DNA of 64,000 bases from Maricaulis parjimensis (GTDB lineage: Bacteria > Pseudomonadota > Alphaproteobacteria > Caulobacterales > Maricaulaceae): positions 124,001 to 188,000 of the forward strand of contig NZ_JADOTT010000005.1 of NCBI RefSeq assembly GCF_016817355.1. The letters are read 5' to 3'. Below the pieces are notes generated by a model. It worked only from the letters and a program-made list of their open reading frames with translations, did no database searches and was not told the DNA's origin. Both the position numbers and the translations under genes were made by a program. Shown here in pieces: positions 1 through 9,142 of the stretch; position 1 is the first letter of the stretch; every line of letters starts with the position of its first letter.

Positions 1-25
1 TATGACGATCCGTGCCCTGGGACAT
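1..25 (-). CDS. 5' end of probable DUF58 protein (partial)
   Basis: An ATG on the minus strand begins 3 bases after the stop codon of the moxR-type gene and the frame runs off the left edge, giving only M-S-Q-G-T-D-R-H. In bacteria a MoxR AAA+ ATPase gene is very commonly followed by a gene for a DUF58 (von Willebrand-like) protein, so that is the expected partner. Only eight codons are visible. The call therefore rests on position and known synteny, not on domain sequence. Confidence 0.35.
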
Positions 26-28
26 GGA

Positions 29-1027
29 TCAGGCCGCCCGGTCAGCCAGCGATTTGATCAGGCCTTCCAGCGTGTGTCCGTCGGCGCGTGCGGCGAAGGA
101 CAGGGCCATGCGGTGTTTCAGGACTGGTTCGGCCAGCGCCGCCACATCCTCGGTGGACGGGGCGAGGCGGCCGCGCAGCAGGGCACGGGCGCGGCAGGCC
201 AGCATCAGGGCCTGGCCGGCACGCGGGCCGGGACCCCAGGAAACACCTTCGCGCACGGCTTCCACATCCGAATCATCCGGACGCGCCAGGCGTAGCAAGT
301 CGAGAATGGCATCCAGCACGCGCTCACCGACCGGCATGCGGCGCACCAGGGATTGCAATTTCAGGATTTCGTCCGGGCTGAGCACTTCGACGGCGTCCTG
401 GCTTTCGGCGCCGGTCGTTGCCATCAAGACGGCGCGTTCGGCGTCGCGCGACGGGTAGGGAATGTCCACGCGCAGCAGGAAACGGTCGAGCTGGGCTTCC
501 GGCAGCGGATACGTGCCTTCCTGCTCCACCGGGTTCTGGGTGGCCAGGACGTGGAAGGGCTGGGGCAGGTCGTGGCGTTCACCGGCGACGGTGACATGGT
601 GTTCCTGCATGGCCTGCAGCAGGGCCGCCTGGGTACGCGGGCTGGCGCGGTTGATCTCGTCAGCCATCAGGAGGCGACAGAAGATCGGGCCCGGCAGGAA
701 GCGGAAATGACGCTTGCCGTCATCGCTTTCCTCGAGGATTTCGGAACCGAGGATATCGGCCGGCATCAGGTCCGGCGTGAACTGGATGCGCTTGGTGTCG
801 AGGCCGGTCGCGATGGCGATCGTCTGAACCAGGCGGGTCTTGGCCAGGCCCGGCGCGCCGACCAGCAGGGTGTGACCGCCTGCCAGGATGGCCGCGAGGC
901 ACAATTCGATCTCGTCCTCGAGGCCGAAAATGACGCGTCCAATGGACTCCTTGACCGCTTTCAGTCGCTCGGTTGCGGCATCGGCTTCTGCAATAAGCTC
1001 CGCCCCGGGTTCATTCGTGTCGGTCAT
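29..1027 (-). CDS. MoxR-family AAA+ ATPase
   Basis: A 332-residue MoxR (AAA_3) ATPase, a family of cytoplasmic chaperone-like ATPases thought to help assemble or activate envelope protein complexes together with DUF58/VWA partners. Visible motifs are the Walker A GAPGLAKT (about residues 57-64), a Walker B/sensor stretch ending MADEINRASPRTQAALL, and LATQNPVEQEGTYPLPEAQL, which is diagnostic of the MoxR subgroup. Length is typical. The start ATG at 1027 gives a normal N-terminal helix. It is the first gene of a leftward operon that continues off the window and is divergent from the DUF1285 gene. The substrate complex cannot be told from this window. Confidence 0.93.
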   Translation of the reverse strand: MTDTNEPGAELIAEADAATERLKAVKESIGRVIFGLEDEIELCLAAILAGGHTLLVGAPGLAKTRLVQTIAIATGLDTKRIQFTPDLMPADILGSEILEESDDGKRHFRFLPGPIFCRLLMADEINRASPRTQAALLQAMQEHHVTVAGERHDLPQPFHVLATQNPVEQEGTYPLPEAQLDRFLLRVDIPYPSRDAERAVLMATTGAESQDAVEVLSPDEILKLQSLVRRMPVGERVLDAILDLLRLARPDDSDVEAVREGVSWGPGPRAGQALMLACRARALLRGRLAPSTEDVAALAEPVLKHRMALSFAARADGHTLEGLIKSLADRAA

Positions 1028-1111
1028 CGTCCTACATTCCCTTGCGATACAGACATGATCTATAGGCCATAATGCTCAAAACGAGCATGGCGTCGCACAT
1101 GAAAGCTGTCC

Positions 1112-1687
1112 ATGCCTTCCACCGCTACAACACGTGATCCGATGCAGTCCCTGCTCAAGGCCGCCCGCGAAGCGGGGGACGGCCTGCCGCCGGTCGAGCG
1201 CTGGCATCCGGAGTATTGCGGCGAGATGGACATGGTCATCAAGCGCGATGGAACTTGGTGGCATGAAGGCACGCGGATTACACGTGACCGTCTTGTAAGG
1301 CTTTTTTCCACCATCCTGCGCAAGGACGAGGACGGGCAGACCTATCTCGTCACCCCGGTCGAGAAGATCGGCATCACGGTGGAAACCGCGCCTTTCATTG
1401 CCACACGGGTGGATGCGGTCGGTTCCGGACGGGAGCAATCCCTGGTTTTCACGACCAATATGGGGGATCTCGCCGAGGCTGGACCGGAGCATCCGATCGA
1501 TGTGCAATTTGATGCAGAAACCGGCGAACCGACCCCGCTTGTCCGGGTGCGCGGGCGTCTGGATGCGCTGATGGCCCGCCCCGTCTTCTATGAACTTGCC
1601 GAACTGGCCGAGGAGAAGGATGGGGTGATGGGAGTCTGGAGCGGGGGCGAATTCTATCCGCTGGGGGGCGTCGATGGAGACAGCTGA
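1112..1687 (+). CDS. DUF1285 domain-containing protein
   Basis: A 191-residue cytoplasmic protein matching the DUF1285 family by its opening (LPPVERWHPEYCGEMDMVI), the WWHEGTRITRDRLVRLFSTIL segment and the YLVTPVEKIGITVE stretch. Structures of the family show a small beta-rich fold, and its biochemical role is not established. It is the first gene of a tight rightward cluster: the following NUDIX gene starts 14 bases inside it, followed by DUF6111 and cca. This DUF1285-NUDIX-cca order is a recurrent alphaproteobacterial arrangement, which hints at a link to nucleotide or RNA housekeeping, but that is only contextual. Confidence 0.88.
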   Translation: MPSTATTRDPMQSLLKAAREAGDGLPPVERWHPEYCGEMDMVIKRDGTWWHEGTRITRDRLVRLFSTILRKDEDGQTYLVTPVEKIGITVETAPFIATRVDAVGSGREQSLVFTTNMGDLAEAGPEHPIDVQFDAETGEPTPLVRVRGRLDALMARPVFYELAELAEEKDGVMGVWSGGEFYPLGGVDGDS

Positions 1688-2291
1688 CGCTCTGATCGAA
1701 CGGCTTAAATCCCGTCTCGACCCGATTGATGCACCGCTGGAGCCTCCGGCACGCAGTGATGGCGATCTCAATGGCGGTTTCCCCACGCCGCAGGGGGAGT
1801 TGCGGCAGGCGGCTGTGCTGGCTCCTTTGATCCTGCATGCGGGAGCACCACGCCTTTTGCTGACCGAGCGCGCCGCGCACCTGCCCAAACATCCCGGACA
1901 GATATCCTTCCCCGGTGGCAGTATCGATCCGGGCGGGGAAAGCCCGGCGGAGGCGGCCGTGCGTGAACTGGAAGAGGAAGTCGGGATCAGCGCGACCCAT
2001 GTCGAACTGATCGGGCGTTTCGACGGGTACCGGACCGGCACAGGATTCCACATCACACCCTTCGTGGGCGTGCTTCGTCCCGGTTACACGGTTCGGCCCG
2101 ACCCCAGTGAAGTGGCGGATGTGTTCGAAACGCCCTTTGCCTTTCTGATGGATCCGGGCAATCACCAGAAACATGCCCGTGAATGGCAGGGCGTGATGCG
2201 TCACTATTACGCCATGCCCTGGCAGGACCGCTATATCTGGGGCGCCACCGCCGGCATGCTGAAATCCCTGCACGACAGGCTATATGGATAG
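1674..2291 (+). CDS. NUDIX hydrolase, CoA pyrophosphatase-like
   Basis: A 205-residue NUDIX hydrolase of the NudL/PCD1-type CoA pyrophosphatase group, which cleaves coenzyme A (and possibly related pyrophosphates) to 4'-phosphopantetheine and 3',5'-ADP. The UPF0035-like motif LTERAAHLPKHPGQISFPGG precedes the Nudix box, where G-G-E-S-P-A-E-A-A-V-R-E-L-E-E-E-V-G supplies the metal-binding glutamates (about residues 85-105). It overlaps the DUF1285 gene by 14 bases, so translation is probably coupled. Substrate assignment comes from the family; the enzyme could accept other nucleoside pyrophosphates. Confidence 0.9.
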   Translation: METADALIERLKSRLDPIDAPLEPPARSDGDLNGGFPTPQGELRQAAVLAPLILHAGAPRLLLTERAAHLPKHPGQISFPGGSIDPGGESPAEAAVRELEEEVGISATHVELIGRFDGYRTGTGFHITPFVGVLRPGYTVRPDPSEVADVFETPFAFLMDPGNHQKHAREWQGVMRHYYAMPWQDRYIWGATAGMLKSLHDRLYG

Positions 2292-2294
2292 ATC

Positions 2295-2606
2295 ATGGTT
2301 CGTATCACACTGATCGAAATCGCCTCCTTCCTGGTGCCCTTCCTGCTGTTCTTCGTTTGGCGGTGGCAGACCCGGGCGGATGTGAAACTAACGGCGACAC
2401 CGGCCCTGAAACTGGGTCTGGCGGGAGCCCTGCTGGCGATCCTGGTGCTGATCATCATGGTTGTGCTGGAAAGTGTCCGCGGCGGTCATGCCGGGGACCA
2501 GTACGTGCCGCCGCGCCTGGAAAACGGCCGTGTCGTGCCGGGGCATTTCGTGCCCGAAGATGAGCCGGATGATGATGACAGCCCGGTGGATGACGAGCCG
2601 CAATGA
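2295..2606 (+). CDS. DUF6111 small inner-membrane protein
   Basis: A 103-residue protein with two predicted membrane helices: residues about 5-22 (IEIASFLVPFLLFFVWRW) and about 38-57 (GLAGALLAILVLIIMVVLES). A soluble acidic tail ends DDDDSPVDDEPQ. This two-helix, acidic-tail layout between a NUDIX gene and cca matches the alphaproteobacterial DUF6111 family, whose function is unknown. It lies 3 bases after the NUDIX stop and its own stop overlaps the cca start (ATGA), so it belongs to the same transcript. The first helix has an unusually Phe-rich face. Confidence 0.8.
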   Translation: MVRITLIEIASFLVPFLLFFVWRWQTRADVKLTATPALKLGLAGALLAILVLIIMVVLESVRGGHAGDQYVPPRLENGRVVPGHFVPEDEPDDDDSPVDDEPQ

Positions 2607-3859
2607 GCACAGCAGCGTCGGTTCCGCACCGCCTCGATCCCGCAGACCATGACTGGATGAGCGCCCCGGCCACGCGCCGCGTGATGGCCGCGCTTGAGGC
2701 GGCCTGTCCGGGGGGCAGCCGGTTTGTCGGCGGCTGCGTACGCAATGCGCTGCTGGGAAAACCGGTCGCCGATGTCGATATCGCCACCCAGCTCCTCCCC
2801 GATGAAACGATCGCTGCGGCCCGGGCTGCCGGTCTCAGGCCGGTGCCCACGGGCAAGGCGCATGGCACCATCACCATTGTCTGCGATGGGGAGCCCTTCG
2901 AAGTCACCACCTTGCGCCGGGATGTGGAGACGGATGGTCGCCGCGCCGTGGTCGCCTTCACGAAGGACTGGGCGGAGGATGCCCAGCGCCGGGATTTTCG
3001 TCTCAACGCGCTCTATGCGGATGCCGACGGCGTGATTCTCGACCCGACCGGCGGTCTCAAAGATGTGGAAAACCGGCGCTTCGTTTTCGTCGGATCTGCA
3101 GAAAACCGCATCCGTGAAGATTATCTGCGCATCCTCCGCTTCTTCCGTTTTGAAGCCTGGTACGGGTCCGGTTCGCTGGATGTTGCCGGGCTTGAAGCTG
3201 CCGCCAAGCTTCAGGAAGGCTTGGATAATCTTTCGGCAGAACGGGTCTGGTCCGAGTTCAAGAAACTGCTCGCCGCCCCCGACCCGGGTGCCGTGATTGC
3301 CGTGATGTCCGAGGCGGGAATCCTGACGCGAATTCTCGGAGTGAACGGATCCTTAAGAGTCCTGACCGGTATCATTGCCCAAGATGTAGAATACGGTTTA
3401 GCGCCCGATTCGCTTTTGCGGTTTGCGGCGCTTGCCGATGGCGGACCGGAAAGGATCAAGACCATGGCAGCCAAGCTGAGAATGTCGAATGCCGAAGCGC
3501 GCCGGCTTTCGGGTGCTGTTGACCCGTCGGCCCGTGAAGATGTCACCGAAGCCTTCTCCGATCTCGCCGCCGCCGAGCGTGCGCTGATGACGCTGGGGGC
3601 CCGTGCCTTTGAAGACCAGGTCCGCCTGCAGGCCGCCGGGGAAGTCGCCCCGCCGCCGCGTGACTGGACCCTGCTGGCCAAGTTTGCCCGCGAATGGAAA
3701 GAGCCGGACTTCCCGGTGAAGGGTGGCGATCTCATCCTTCTGGGTTACGAACCGGGCCCGATGCTGGGCGATGCCATGGACGAGCTGAAAGCGCACTGGA
3801 TTGCCGAGCGCTTCGAGCCGACCAAGGAAGAGCTCCTTGCCAAGCTGAGCCAGCACTGA
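2603..3859 (+). CDS. cca: CCA tRNA nucleotidyltransferase
   Basis: A 418-residue class II nucleotidyltransferase that adds or repairs the 3'-CCA of tRNAs. The N-terminal catalytic core shows RFVGGCVRNALLG followed by the metal-binding DVDIAT (D-x-D), the RRDFRLNALYAD motif, and EDYLRILRFFRFEAWYG, the conserved helical motif that selects the incoming base. No HD phosphohydrolase domain is seen, so this is the shorter alphaproteobacterial form, with a divergent C-terminal tail instead. It ends the DUF1285-NUDIX-DUF6111-cca cluster and is followed by a strong bidirectional terminator. Confidence 0.95.
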   Translation: MSTAASVPHRLDPADHDWMSAPATRRVMAALEAACPGGSRFVGGCVRNALLGKPVADVDIATQLLPDETIAAARAAGLRPVPTGKAHGTITIVCDGEPFEVTTLRRDVETDGRRAVVAFTKDWAEDAQRRDFRLNALYADADGVILDPTGGLKDVENRRFVFVGSAENRIREDYLRILRFFRFEAWYGSGSLDVAGLEAAAKLQEGLDNLSAERVWSEFKKLLAAPDPGAVIAVMSEAGILTRILGVNGSLRVLTGIIAQDVEYGLAPDSLLRFAALADGGPERIKTMAAKLRMSNAEARRLSGAVDPSAREDVTEAFSDLAAAERALMTLGARAFEDQVRLQAAGEVAPPPRDWTLLAKFAREWKEPDFPVKGGDLILLGYEPGPMLGDAMDELKAHWIAERFEPTKEELLAKLSQH

Positions 3860-3882
3860 AAAACAGGCGGTTCAATCCACAG

Positions 3883-3913
3883 AAAAACCCCGGCTCTTGA
3901 GCCGGGGTTTTTT
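3883..3913. terminator. Bidirectional rho-independent terminator
   Basis: A perfect 9-bp stem, CCCCGGCTC / GAGCCGGGG with a TT loop, is flanked by AAAAA on the left and six T on the right. It can stop the rightward cca transcript and the leftward CPBP-protease transcript, which converge here. Confidence 0.92.
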
Positions 3914-3935
3914 GTGTCTGGCTGCTGGCGTGTCG

Positions 3936-4667
3936 TCAGATGTCCAGGTTCAGATACATCGCCGTGAAGGCCAGCGTGTCGACGATGCCGTGGGCCAGGA
4001 TGTTCGGCCAGAGATTGCGCTTGTTGAGCAGGTAGAGCGCACCCAAGGCCAGGCCGATCATGCCGGTCGTAAAGAGGCCCTGGATACCCTGATAATAGGC
4101 ATGGGCGATACCGAAGATGAGGGCCGGGATCAGGATCGAGACGAAGCTGGCCCAGCGGGCGTCCGGCAGGAGCTTGCCGACCCGGTCGATCAGATAACCG
4201 CGGAAGAAGATTTCTTCGCCAAAGGCGGCACTCGTCCAGGCAATCGCCAGCCAGGTGAGATAGACGGGCAGATTGCCCTGGATATTGCCCCAGCGCGCTT
4301 CCACGCCCTCGGCATCCCCCTCAACCGACCAGAAGCCCAGGAAATCGCCCAGATAGGCGGTGCCGGCCCCGATGCCGATAATGGCGATTGTCGCCAGCAG
4401 GCCCTGGGGCAGGATCAGCGGGAAGGACCACCAGCGGCGCAGGCGGCGCAGGCCGAAGCTGGACCAGCTTTCTTTCCGCAAACAGGTGATCACGCCGATC
4501 GTCGCCAGGGTGAAGGCGAGGGAGATCGGTCCGGCATATTTCCAGGCGACCTGGTCGAAGATGAGCTTGGTCGAGATCAGCACGCCCATTACCAGGGCGA
4601 TCTCGAGAATCAGGCCGAGTCGTCCGGGCTGGACGGGCGCGGTCTGGGCGGGGGAGGCAGCAATCAT
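3936..4667 (-). CDS. CPBP-family intramembrane glutamic endopeptidase
   Basis: A 243-residue multi-pass membrane protein of the CPBP (CAAX protease / bacteriocin-processing, ABI) family. The three signature motifs are present: EEIFFRGYL (paired glutamates and Arg), FGIAHAYYQ (F-x-x-x-H), and HGIVDTLAF near the C-terminus (H-x-x-x-D/N). About seven hydrophobic segments can be picked out. Bacterial members cleave unknown peptides within the membrane, and some act in bacteriocin self-immunity. No bacteriocin genes lie here, so the substrate is open. The next upstream gene on the same strand is an AraC-family regulator, which may or may not control it. Confidence 0.88.
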   Translation of the reverse strand: MIAASPAQTAPVQPGRLGLILEIALVMGVLISTKLIFDQVAWKYAGPISLAFTLATIGVITCLRKESWSSFGLRRLRRWWSFPLILPQGLLATIAIIGIGAGTAYLGDFLGFWSVEGDAEGVEARWGNIQGNLPVYLTWLAIAWTSAAFGEEIFFRGYLIDRVGKLLPDARWASFVSILIPALIFGIAHAYYQGIQGLFTTGMIGLALGALYLLNKRNLWPNILAHGIVDTLAFTAMYLNLDI

Positions 4668-4700
4668 GTCTTTTTGTCCTTCAAGGCGCGCGCGGCGCGA

Positions 4701-5525
4701 TCAGTGAAGGACAGTCTGATCCAGGCGGCCCGTCGGGTCTTGAATGATCGTGCGGCGCCATTGGCCCGGCGAGATGCCATAGGCGGCCTTGAACTGGCGC
4801 GTCATGTGGGCCTGGTCGGCAAAACCGGCATCCATGGCGGCATCGGCCAGCCGGTCGCCCGACAGCACGCCAGCCCGCACCCGGTCCAGACGGCGCAGGG
4901 TGAGATAGCGGCCCGGCGAGGTGCCGCGCACGGCCCGGAAGCCACGACATAATTGCCAGCGATCCAGTCCGGTCTCCTGTTCCAGCCTGGCCAGGGAAAT
5001 CCCGTCTTCCAGATGGTCCTCGATCAGCGTGCAGGCGAGATCGACCTGTTCGCGGACAAAGCGCTGCACCGGGGCCGGCGCGTCGCACAAGGCATCCAGC
5101 GCCTGGGCGAGGTCGATCAGGGCGGTTTCGGTTTCCAGCGCGGAGGCGGTGTCCGGCAGGGCGTGCAGTGTCTTCACGGCGCGGACCAGGTCCGCGTCGC
5201 GGCTGATCCCGCCTGGCAGGAAGGGCAGGCCCTGTCCCGGGCGCAGTTTGACCAGCCAGTCCGGACGCAGGGTCACGGCCAGGTAGCCGAACCCGTCTTC
5301 CGTGCCCGGCCGTCCGTCATGCAGCTCGTCCGGATGCAGGACGACAACGCCGCCCGGCTGCGAATGGCGTGTCTCACCGCGATAATCAAAGCTCTGTACG
5401 CCATGCAGCGTCAGCGCCAGCGTGTAGGTGTCATGCCGGTGCGGCGCAAAGGCCGTATCGACCAGTTCCGCGCGGAAACGCTGGAAGGGGCGGTCGGTCG
5501 GCAGGGTTTCGGTCGGCTCGGGCAC
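4701..5525 (-). CDS. AraC-family transcriptional regulator
   Basis: A 274-residue regulator with an N-terminal cupin-type ligand-binding domain (HRHDTYTLALTLHGVQSFDYRG and VVVLHPDELHDGR) and a C-terminal double helix-turn-helix. The HTH region begins near residue 165 with LARLEQETGLDRWQLCRGFR and ends with the family signature DAAMDAGFADQAHMTRQFKA and GISPGQWRR. This belongs to the subgroup that senses small molecules through an AraC_binding domain; the ligand is unknown. It begins with GTG, preceded by GGATGAG. It sits 33 bases upstream of the CPBP protease gene on the same strand, so co-transcription is possible. Confidence 0.92.
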   Translation of the reverse strand: MPEPTETLPTDRPFQRFRAELVDTAFAPHRHDTYTLALTLHGVQSFDYRGETRHSQPGGVVVLHPDELHDGRPGTEDGFGYLAVTLRPDWLVKLRPGQGLPFLPGGISRDADLVRAVKTLHALPDTASALETETALIDLAQALDALCDAPAPVQRFVREQVDLACTLIEDHLEDGISLARLEQETGLDRWQLCRGFRAVRGTSPGRYLTLRRLDRVRAGVLSGDRLADAAMDAGFADQAHMTRQFKAAYGISPGQWRRTIIQDPTGRLDQTVLH

Positions 5526-5609
5526 GTCTCATCCATTCGCTGTGAGCAGCTTAGATGATCGGCAGACCGTGTTTGGATGCAATCGGGATGCTGTTCCGTG
5601 CAGTCCCGC

Positions 5610-6509
5610 CTAGGGCCACTTCGCCTCGGGCGGCATGGAGGACAGGATGGATTTCACATTCCCGCCGGTCTCCAGACCGAATTTCGTGCCGCGGTCATAG
5701 AGGAGGTTGAACTCGGCATAGCGGCCGCGGCGCACGAGTTGTTCCTCACGGTCCTCCGGCGTCCAGGTCTCGCCCATGCGGCGGCGGACCAGCATGGGAT
5801 AGGTTTTCAGGAAAGCCAGGCCGACATCGCGGGTGAAGGCGAAATCCGTATCCCACTCGCCGGTATTGTGGCGGTCGTAGAAAATCCCGCCAATGCCGCG
5901 CGGCTCGTCGCGGTGGGGCAGGTAGAAATACTCGTCACACCAGGCCTTGAACCGGGCGTGGAAATCCTTGCCATGCTGGTCGCACACCGTTTTGCAGGCG
6001 GCGTGGAAATCCTTCGCATCGGGATGATCCTGGGTGCGGGCCCGGTCGAGCACGGGCGTCAGGTCCATCCCGCCTCCGAACCACCACTGGGTCGTGGTGA
6101 TGAAGCGCGTATTCATGTGAACGGCCGGGACATGCGGGTTCCACATGTGGGCAATCAGGGAAATCCCGGTGGCAACGAAGCGCGGATCTTCGGCGGCCCC
6201 GGGGATCTGCTTGCGGAATTGTTCGGAGAACTCACCCTTCACCGCCGAGACGTGGACACCAACCTTCTCGAACAAGCGGCCCTTCATCAGCCCCATCGTG
6301 CCGCCGCCTTCATCCTTGGACCCGTCACCCCGTTTCCAGTCCTCGAAGGTGAATTTGCCCGGCTCACCGCCATAGAGATGGGCGGGGGCCTCGGCTTCCA
6401 GCGCTTCGAATTCGGCACAGATCTGGTCGCGCAGATCCTCGAACCAGGCCTGGGCGGACTGGCATTGCAGGTCAGAGCCTGCGGCGGCGGGTTTGGATGA
6501 AGTCGTCAT
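5610..6509 (-). CDS. hemF: Oxygen-dependent coproporphyrinogen III oxidase
   Basis: A 299-residue aerobic coproporphyrinogen oxidase that converts coproporphyrinogen III to protoporphyrinogen IX using O2 in haem synthesis. Family blocks are clear: [51 protein letters not shown] and [19 protein letters not shown], the last two near the C-terminus. The frame stays open upstream to 6668, but the ATG at 6509 ([11 protein letters not shown]) gives the usual family length. It lies next to the bc1 complex operon, whose cytochromes need haem, though on the opposite strand and separated by trmL. Confidence 0.95.
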   Translation of the reverse strand: MTTSSKPAAAGSDLQCQSAQAWFEDLRDQICAEFEALEAEAPAHLYGGEPGKFTFEDWKRGDGSKDEGGGTMGLMKGRLFEKVGVHVSAVKGEFSEQFRKQIPGAAEDPRFVATGISLIAHMWNPHVPAVHMNTRFITTTQWWFGGGMDLTPVLDRARTQDHPDAKDFHAACKTVCDQHGKDFHARFKAWCDEYFYLPHRDEPRGIGGIFYDRHNTGEWDTDFAFTRDVGLAFLKTYPMLVRRRMGETWTPEDREEQLVRRGRYAEFNLLYDRGTKFGLETGGNVKSILSSMPPEAKWP

Positions 6510-6559
6510 GGCGATGTTGTTTAGCGAAGCGCGGGGCGAGGGCAAGTGGGAAGGCGGGT

Positions 6560-7015
6560 TCAGCCGCCCAGACCCAATTGCCGCGTCATTTCGGCGAGAG
6601 CGATTCCCCCGCTGACCGAGACATTGAGGGAGCGGGTCTCCGGGCGAATCGGAATCCGGACGCGACAATCCGCCGCGTTATGCACATCGTCGGGAACACC
6701 GGCACTTTCGCGTCCGAAAAGCAGCCGGTCGCCCGGTTGGAAAGAAAATTCCCACAGGTCTGTTGCGCCCTTTGTCGTGAACAGGACGAGCCGGCCGGAA
6801 GCGGCCTCAGCGCTTTGTGTGTAAGACGTCCACGAGGCATGGCGCACCGGGGAAATCGAGGCGGAATAATCCATCGCAGCGCGACGAATCCCCTTGTCTG
6901 TCAGGGGAAAACCGCAGGGCTCGATAATGTCCAGACCCGCCCCGAAACAGGTCGCGATCCGCATCGACGCCCCGAGGTTTTGCGGAATATCTGGTTGAAA
7001 AAATACGATCCGCAT
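6560..7015 (-). CDS. trmL: tRNA (cytidine/uridine-34 2'-O)-methyltransferase
   Basis: A 151-residue SPOUT-class methyltransferase that 2'-O-methylates the wobble nucleotide of tRNA-Leu isoacceptors. The ATG at 7015 starts [20 protein letters not shown], the standard N-terminus; the longer open frame to 7264 has no family support. The trefoil-knot SAM-binding motifs [11 protein letters not shown] and [20 protein letters not shown] are near the C-terminus. It is divergent from petA across a 187-base gap. Confidence 0.94.
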   Translation of the reverse strand: MRIVFFQPDIPQNLGASMRIATCFGAGLDIIEPCGFPLTDKGIRRAAMDYSASISPVRHASWTSYTQSAEAASGRLVLFTTKGATDLWEFSFQPGDRLLFGRESAGVPDDVHNAADCRVRIPIRPETRSLNVSVSGGIALAEMTRQLGLGG

Positions 7016-7126
7016 TCTAATCCGCGCACAGTCCGGACGTGTCCATGTGCATGCGGCATTGCGCCGCCTACTGGCCAGTGCGTCCGGGAGTAGTTTATAC
7101 CGCGTCAAACCCCGCGTTGGCGGGCT

Positions 7127-7140
7127 CGTCAAGTTTGACG
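7127..7140. promoter_or_regulatory. 14-bp palindrome in the trmL/petA divergent region
   Basis: The sequence CGTCAAGTTTGACG is two 6-bp inverted arms around GT, 62 bases upstream of the petA start. Its right half contains TTGACG, a good -35 hexamer, although no convincing -10 follows at 17 bp. It could be an operator overlapping the petABC promoter. It does not match the FNR/FixK consensus TTGAT-N4-ATCAA. Confidence 0.3.
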
Positions 7141-7202
7141 TGATTTCTGGGGCAGGGGACGCATCCCGCGGACCCGTAGATGATAAGAGAAGAGGTCGGC
7201 TC

Positions 7203-7856
7203 GTGACGGAAGAGAACGGCGCGCCCGGCGGACAGGGTGAAGAACCAACCCGCCGCGACTTCATCTATATCGCTGCTGGCGGCGCGGCCGCTGTCGGTGG
7301 CGGTCTCGTGGCTTGGCCGTTTATCGATCAGATGAACCCGGCAGCGGATACGCTGGCTCTGGGCTCCATCCGTTTCGATACTGCGCAGGTTGAGGAAGGG
7401 GCCTCCGTCACTGTGATGTGGCGTGGTGGTCCGGTCTTCGTCCGTCGCCGTACCGAAGCCGAGATCGCGGAAGCCCGTGAGGCAGGCCTGAACAGCCTGC
7501 CGGATGATCTGGCCCGAAACGACAATCTGGCGACATCGGCGCCGGCGGTTGATGCCAACCGCGTGCTGCGCCCGGAAATCCTGATCGTCAAAGGCAATTG
7601 TACCCACCTCGGCTGCGTGCCGCTGGGTCCGGGTTCCAATACCGGCGATTATGACGGCTGGTACTGCCCGTGCCACGGTTCGCACTACGACACGTCCGGT
7701 CGTATCCGCCGTGGCCCGGCTCCGGAAAACCTGCCGGTCCCGGATTACTATTTCGAAGGCGGCGAAGAGAGCACGATCGTCAAGATCGGCCTGTCGCCTG
7801 AAGAAGCCGCCTCCTCCGGCTGGCAAGAAACTGACGCTTCGGGAGCAGTGGCATGA
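7203..7856 (+). CDS. petA: Ubiquinol-cytochrome c reductase Rieske iron-sulfur subunit
   Basis: A 217-residue Rieske protein of the bc1 complex, which carries electrons from ubiquinol to cytochrome c1 on the periplasmic side. The [2Fe-2S] ligands lie in CTHLGC and CPCHGSHYD. The N-terminus [19 protein letters not shown] is a twin-arginine anchor, consistent with Tat export. A GTG start at 7203 with AGAGG upstream fits the family; the frame open to 7047 would add an unsupported extension. The stop overlaps the petB start (ATGA), so the operon is translationally coupled. Confidence 0.96.
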   Translation: MTEENGAPGGQGEEPTRRDFIYIAAGGAAAVGGGLVAWPFIDQMNPAADTLALGSIRFDTAQVEEGASVTVMWRGGPVFVRRRTEAEIAEAREAGLNSLPDDLARNDNLATSAPAVDANRVLRPEILIVKGNCTHLGCVPLGPGSNTGDYDGWYCPCHGSHYDTSGRIRRGPAPENLPVPDYYFEGGEESTIVKIGLSPEEAASSGWQETDASGAVA

Positions 7857-9127
7857 GCGGACCCTCGACCTACAAGCCGTCCACCGGCATCGAGAAGTGG
7901 CTCGACAGCCGACTTCCGATCATCCGGCTGGGCTATGACAGCTTCGTCGACTTCCCGACGCCGCGGAACCTGAACTACTGGTGGACGTTCGGCGGGATCC
8001 TCGCCGTCTTCCTGATGATCCAGATCATCTCCGGTATCGTTCTGGCGATGCACTATGTCGCGCACGAAGATTATGCCTTCGAGAGCGTCCAGCGCATCAC
8101 CCGCGACGTGCCCTTCGGCTGGCTCATCCAGTCCATGCACGCCAATGGCGCGAGCTTCTTCTTCGTCGCCGTCTACCTGCACATGTTCCGGGGTCTATAT
8201 TACGGATCCTACAAGGCACCGCGCGAGATCCTCTGGATCCTCGGTGTCGTGATCTACCTGCTGATGATGGCCACGGCCTTCATGGGCTATGTGCTGCCGT
8301 GGGGCCAGATGTCCTATTGGGGCGCCATGGTGATCACCAATTTGATCGGCGCACTGCCCTTCATCGGCGATGCGATCCGGGAATGGCTGTGGGGTGGTTT
8401 CTCCGTTGGCCAGGCCACGCTGAACCGCTTCTTCTCCCTGCACTACCTGCTGCCCTTCGTGATCGCCGGCGTTGTCGGCCTGCACATCTGGGCGCTGCAC
8501 GTGCCGGGCAATGGCAATCCGGCCGGTCTGGAAATCAAGGACCCGAAGAAAGACGCTCTGCCCTTCCACCCGTACTACACGGTGAAGGACGGCTTCGCGA
8601 TCATCGTCTACCTGATGGTTTTCGCCACCTTCGTCTTCTACATGCCGGGTGTGCTGGGCCATGCCGACAACTATATCGAGGCGAACCCGCTCTCGACGCC
8701 GGCCCACATCGTGCCTGAATGGTACTTCCTGCCCTTCTACGCGATCCTGCGCGCTGTCACCTTCGACATCGGCCCGATCGACGCCAAGCTGGGCGGCGTG
8801 CTGGCCATGTTCGGTGCCATTGCGATCCTGTTCGTCCTGCCCTGGCTGGACACGTCCAAGGTTCGCTCCATGCGGTACCGTCCGCTGACGCGCTGGTTCT
8901 TCATCTTCTTCGTCATCGCCGCCCTTGGTCTGGGCTGGTGTGGTGCGAAGAACCCGGATGATCCGGTGCCGCTGCTGGGCTTCAAATTCGTGTACCTGGC
9001 GCAGTTCCTGACGCTGTACTACTTCGCCTACTTCGTGGTGATCCTGCCGCTGCTCGGCATCATCGAGAAGCCGAAGGATCGTCCGGCATCGATCGAGGCG
9101 TCTGTCCTCGGCAATGACAAGTCCTAA
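7853..9127 (+). CDS. petB: Cytochrome b of the bc1 complex
   Basis: A 424-residue cytochrome b, the membrane core of complex III that holds two b haems and the Qo and Qi sites. Visible hallmarks include [20 protein letters not shown] (haem-ligand histidine region), [20 protein letters not shown] (Qo site), the second histidine region [20 protein letters not shown], and [13 protein letters not shown] (the PEWY motif). It is not fused to cytochrome c1, unlike the form in some Rhizobiales. It is coupled to petA by an ATGA overlap and followed 15 bases later by petC. Confidence 0.97.
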   Translation: MSGPSTYKPSTGIEKWLDSRLPIIRLGYDSFVDFPTPRNLNYWWTFGGILAVFLMIQIISGIVLAMHYVAHEDYAFESVQRITRDVPFGWLIQSMHANGASFFFVAVYLHMFRGLYYGSYKAPREILWILGVVIYLLMMATAFMGYVLPWGQMSYWGAMVITNLIGALPFIGDAIREWLWGGFSVGQATLNRFFSLHYLLPFVIAGVVGLHIWALHVPGNGNPAGLEIKDPKKDALPFHPYYTVKDGFAIIVYLMVFATFVFYMPGVLGHADNYIEANPLSTPAHIVPEWYFLPFYAILRAVTFDIGPIDAKLGGVLAMFGAIAILFVLPWLDTSKVRSMRYRPLTRWFFIFFVIAALGLGWCGAKNPDDPVPLLGFKFVYLAQFLTLYYFAYFVVILPLLGIIEKPKDRPASIEASVLGNDKS

Positions 9128-9142
9128 GGGAGCGACGAGATC

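Noticed and set aside
7127-7140. FNR/FixK-like site before petA
   Set aside because: The palindrome is CGTCAA-GT-TTGACG, not TTGAT-N4-ATCAA; kept only as an unassigned palindrome.
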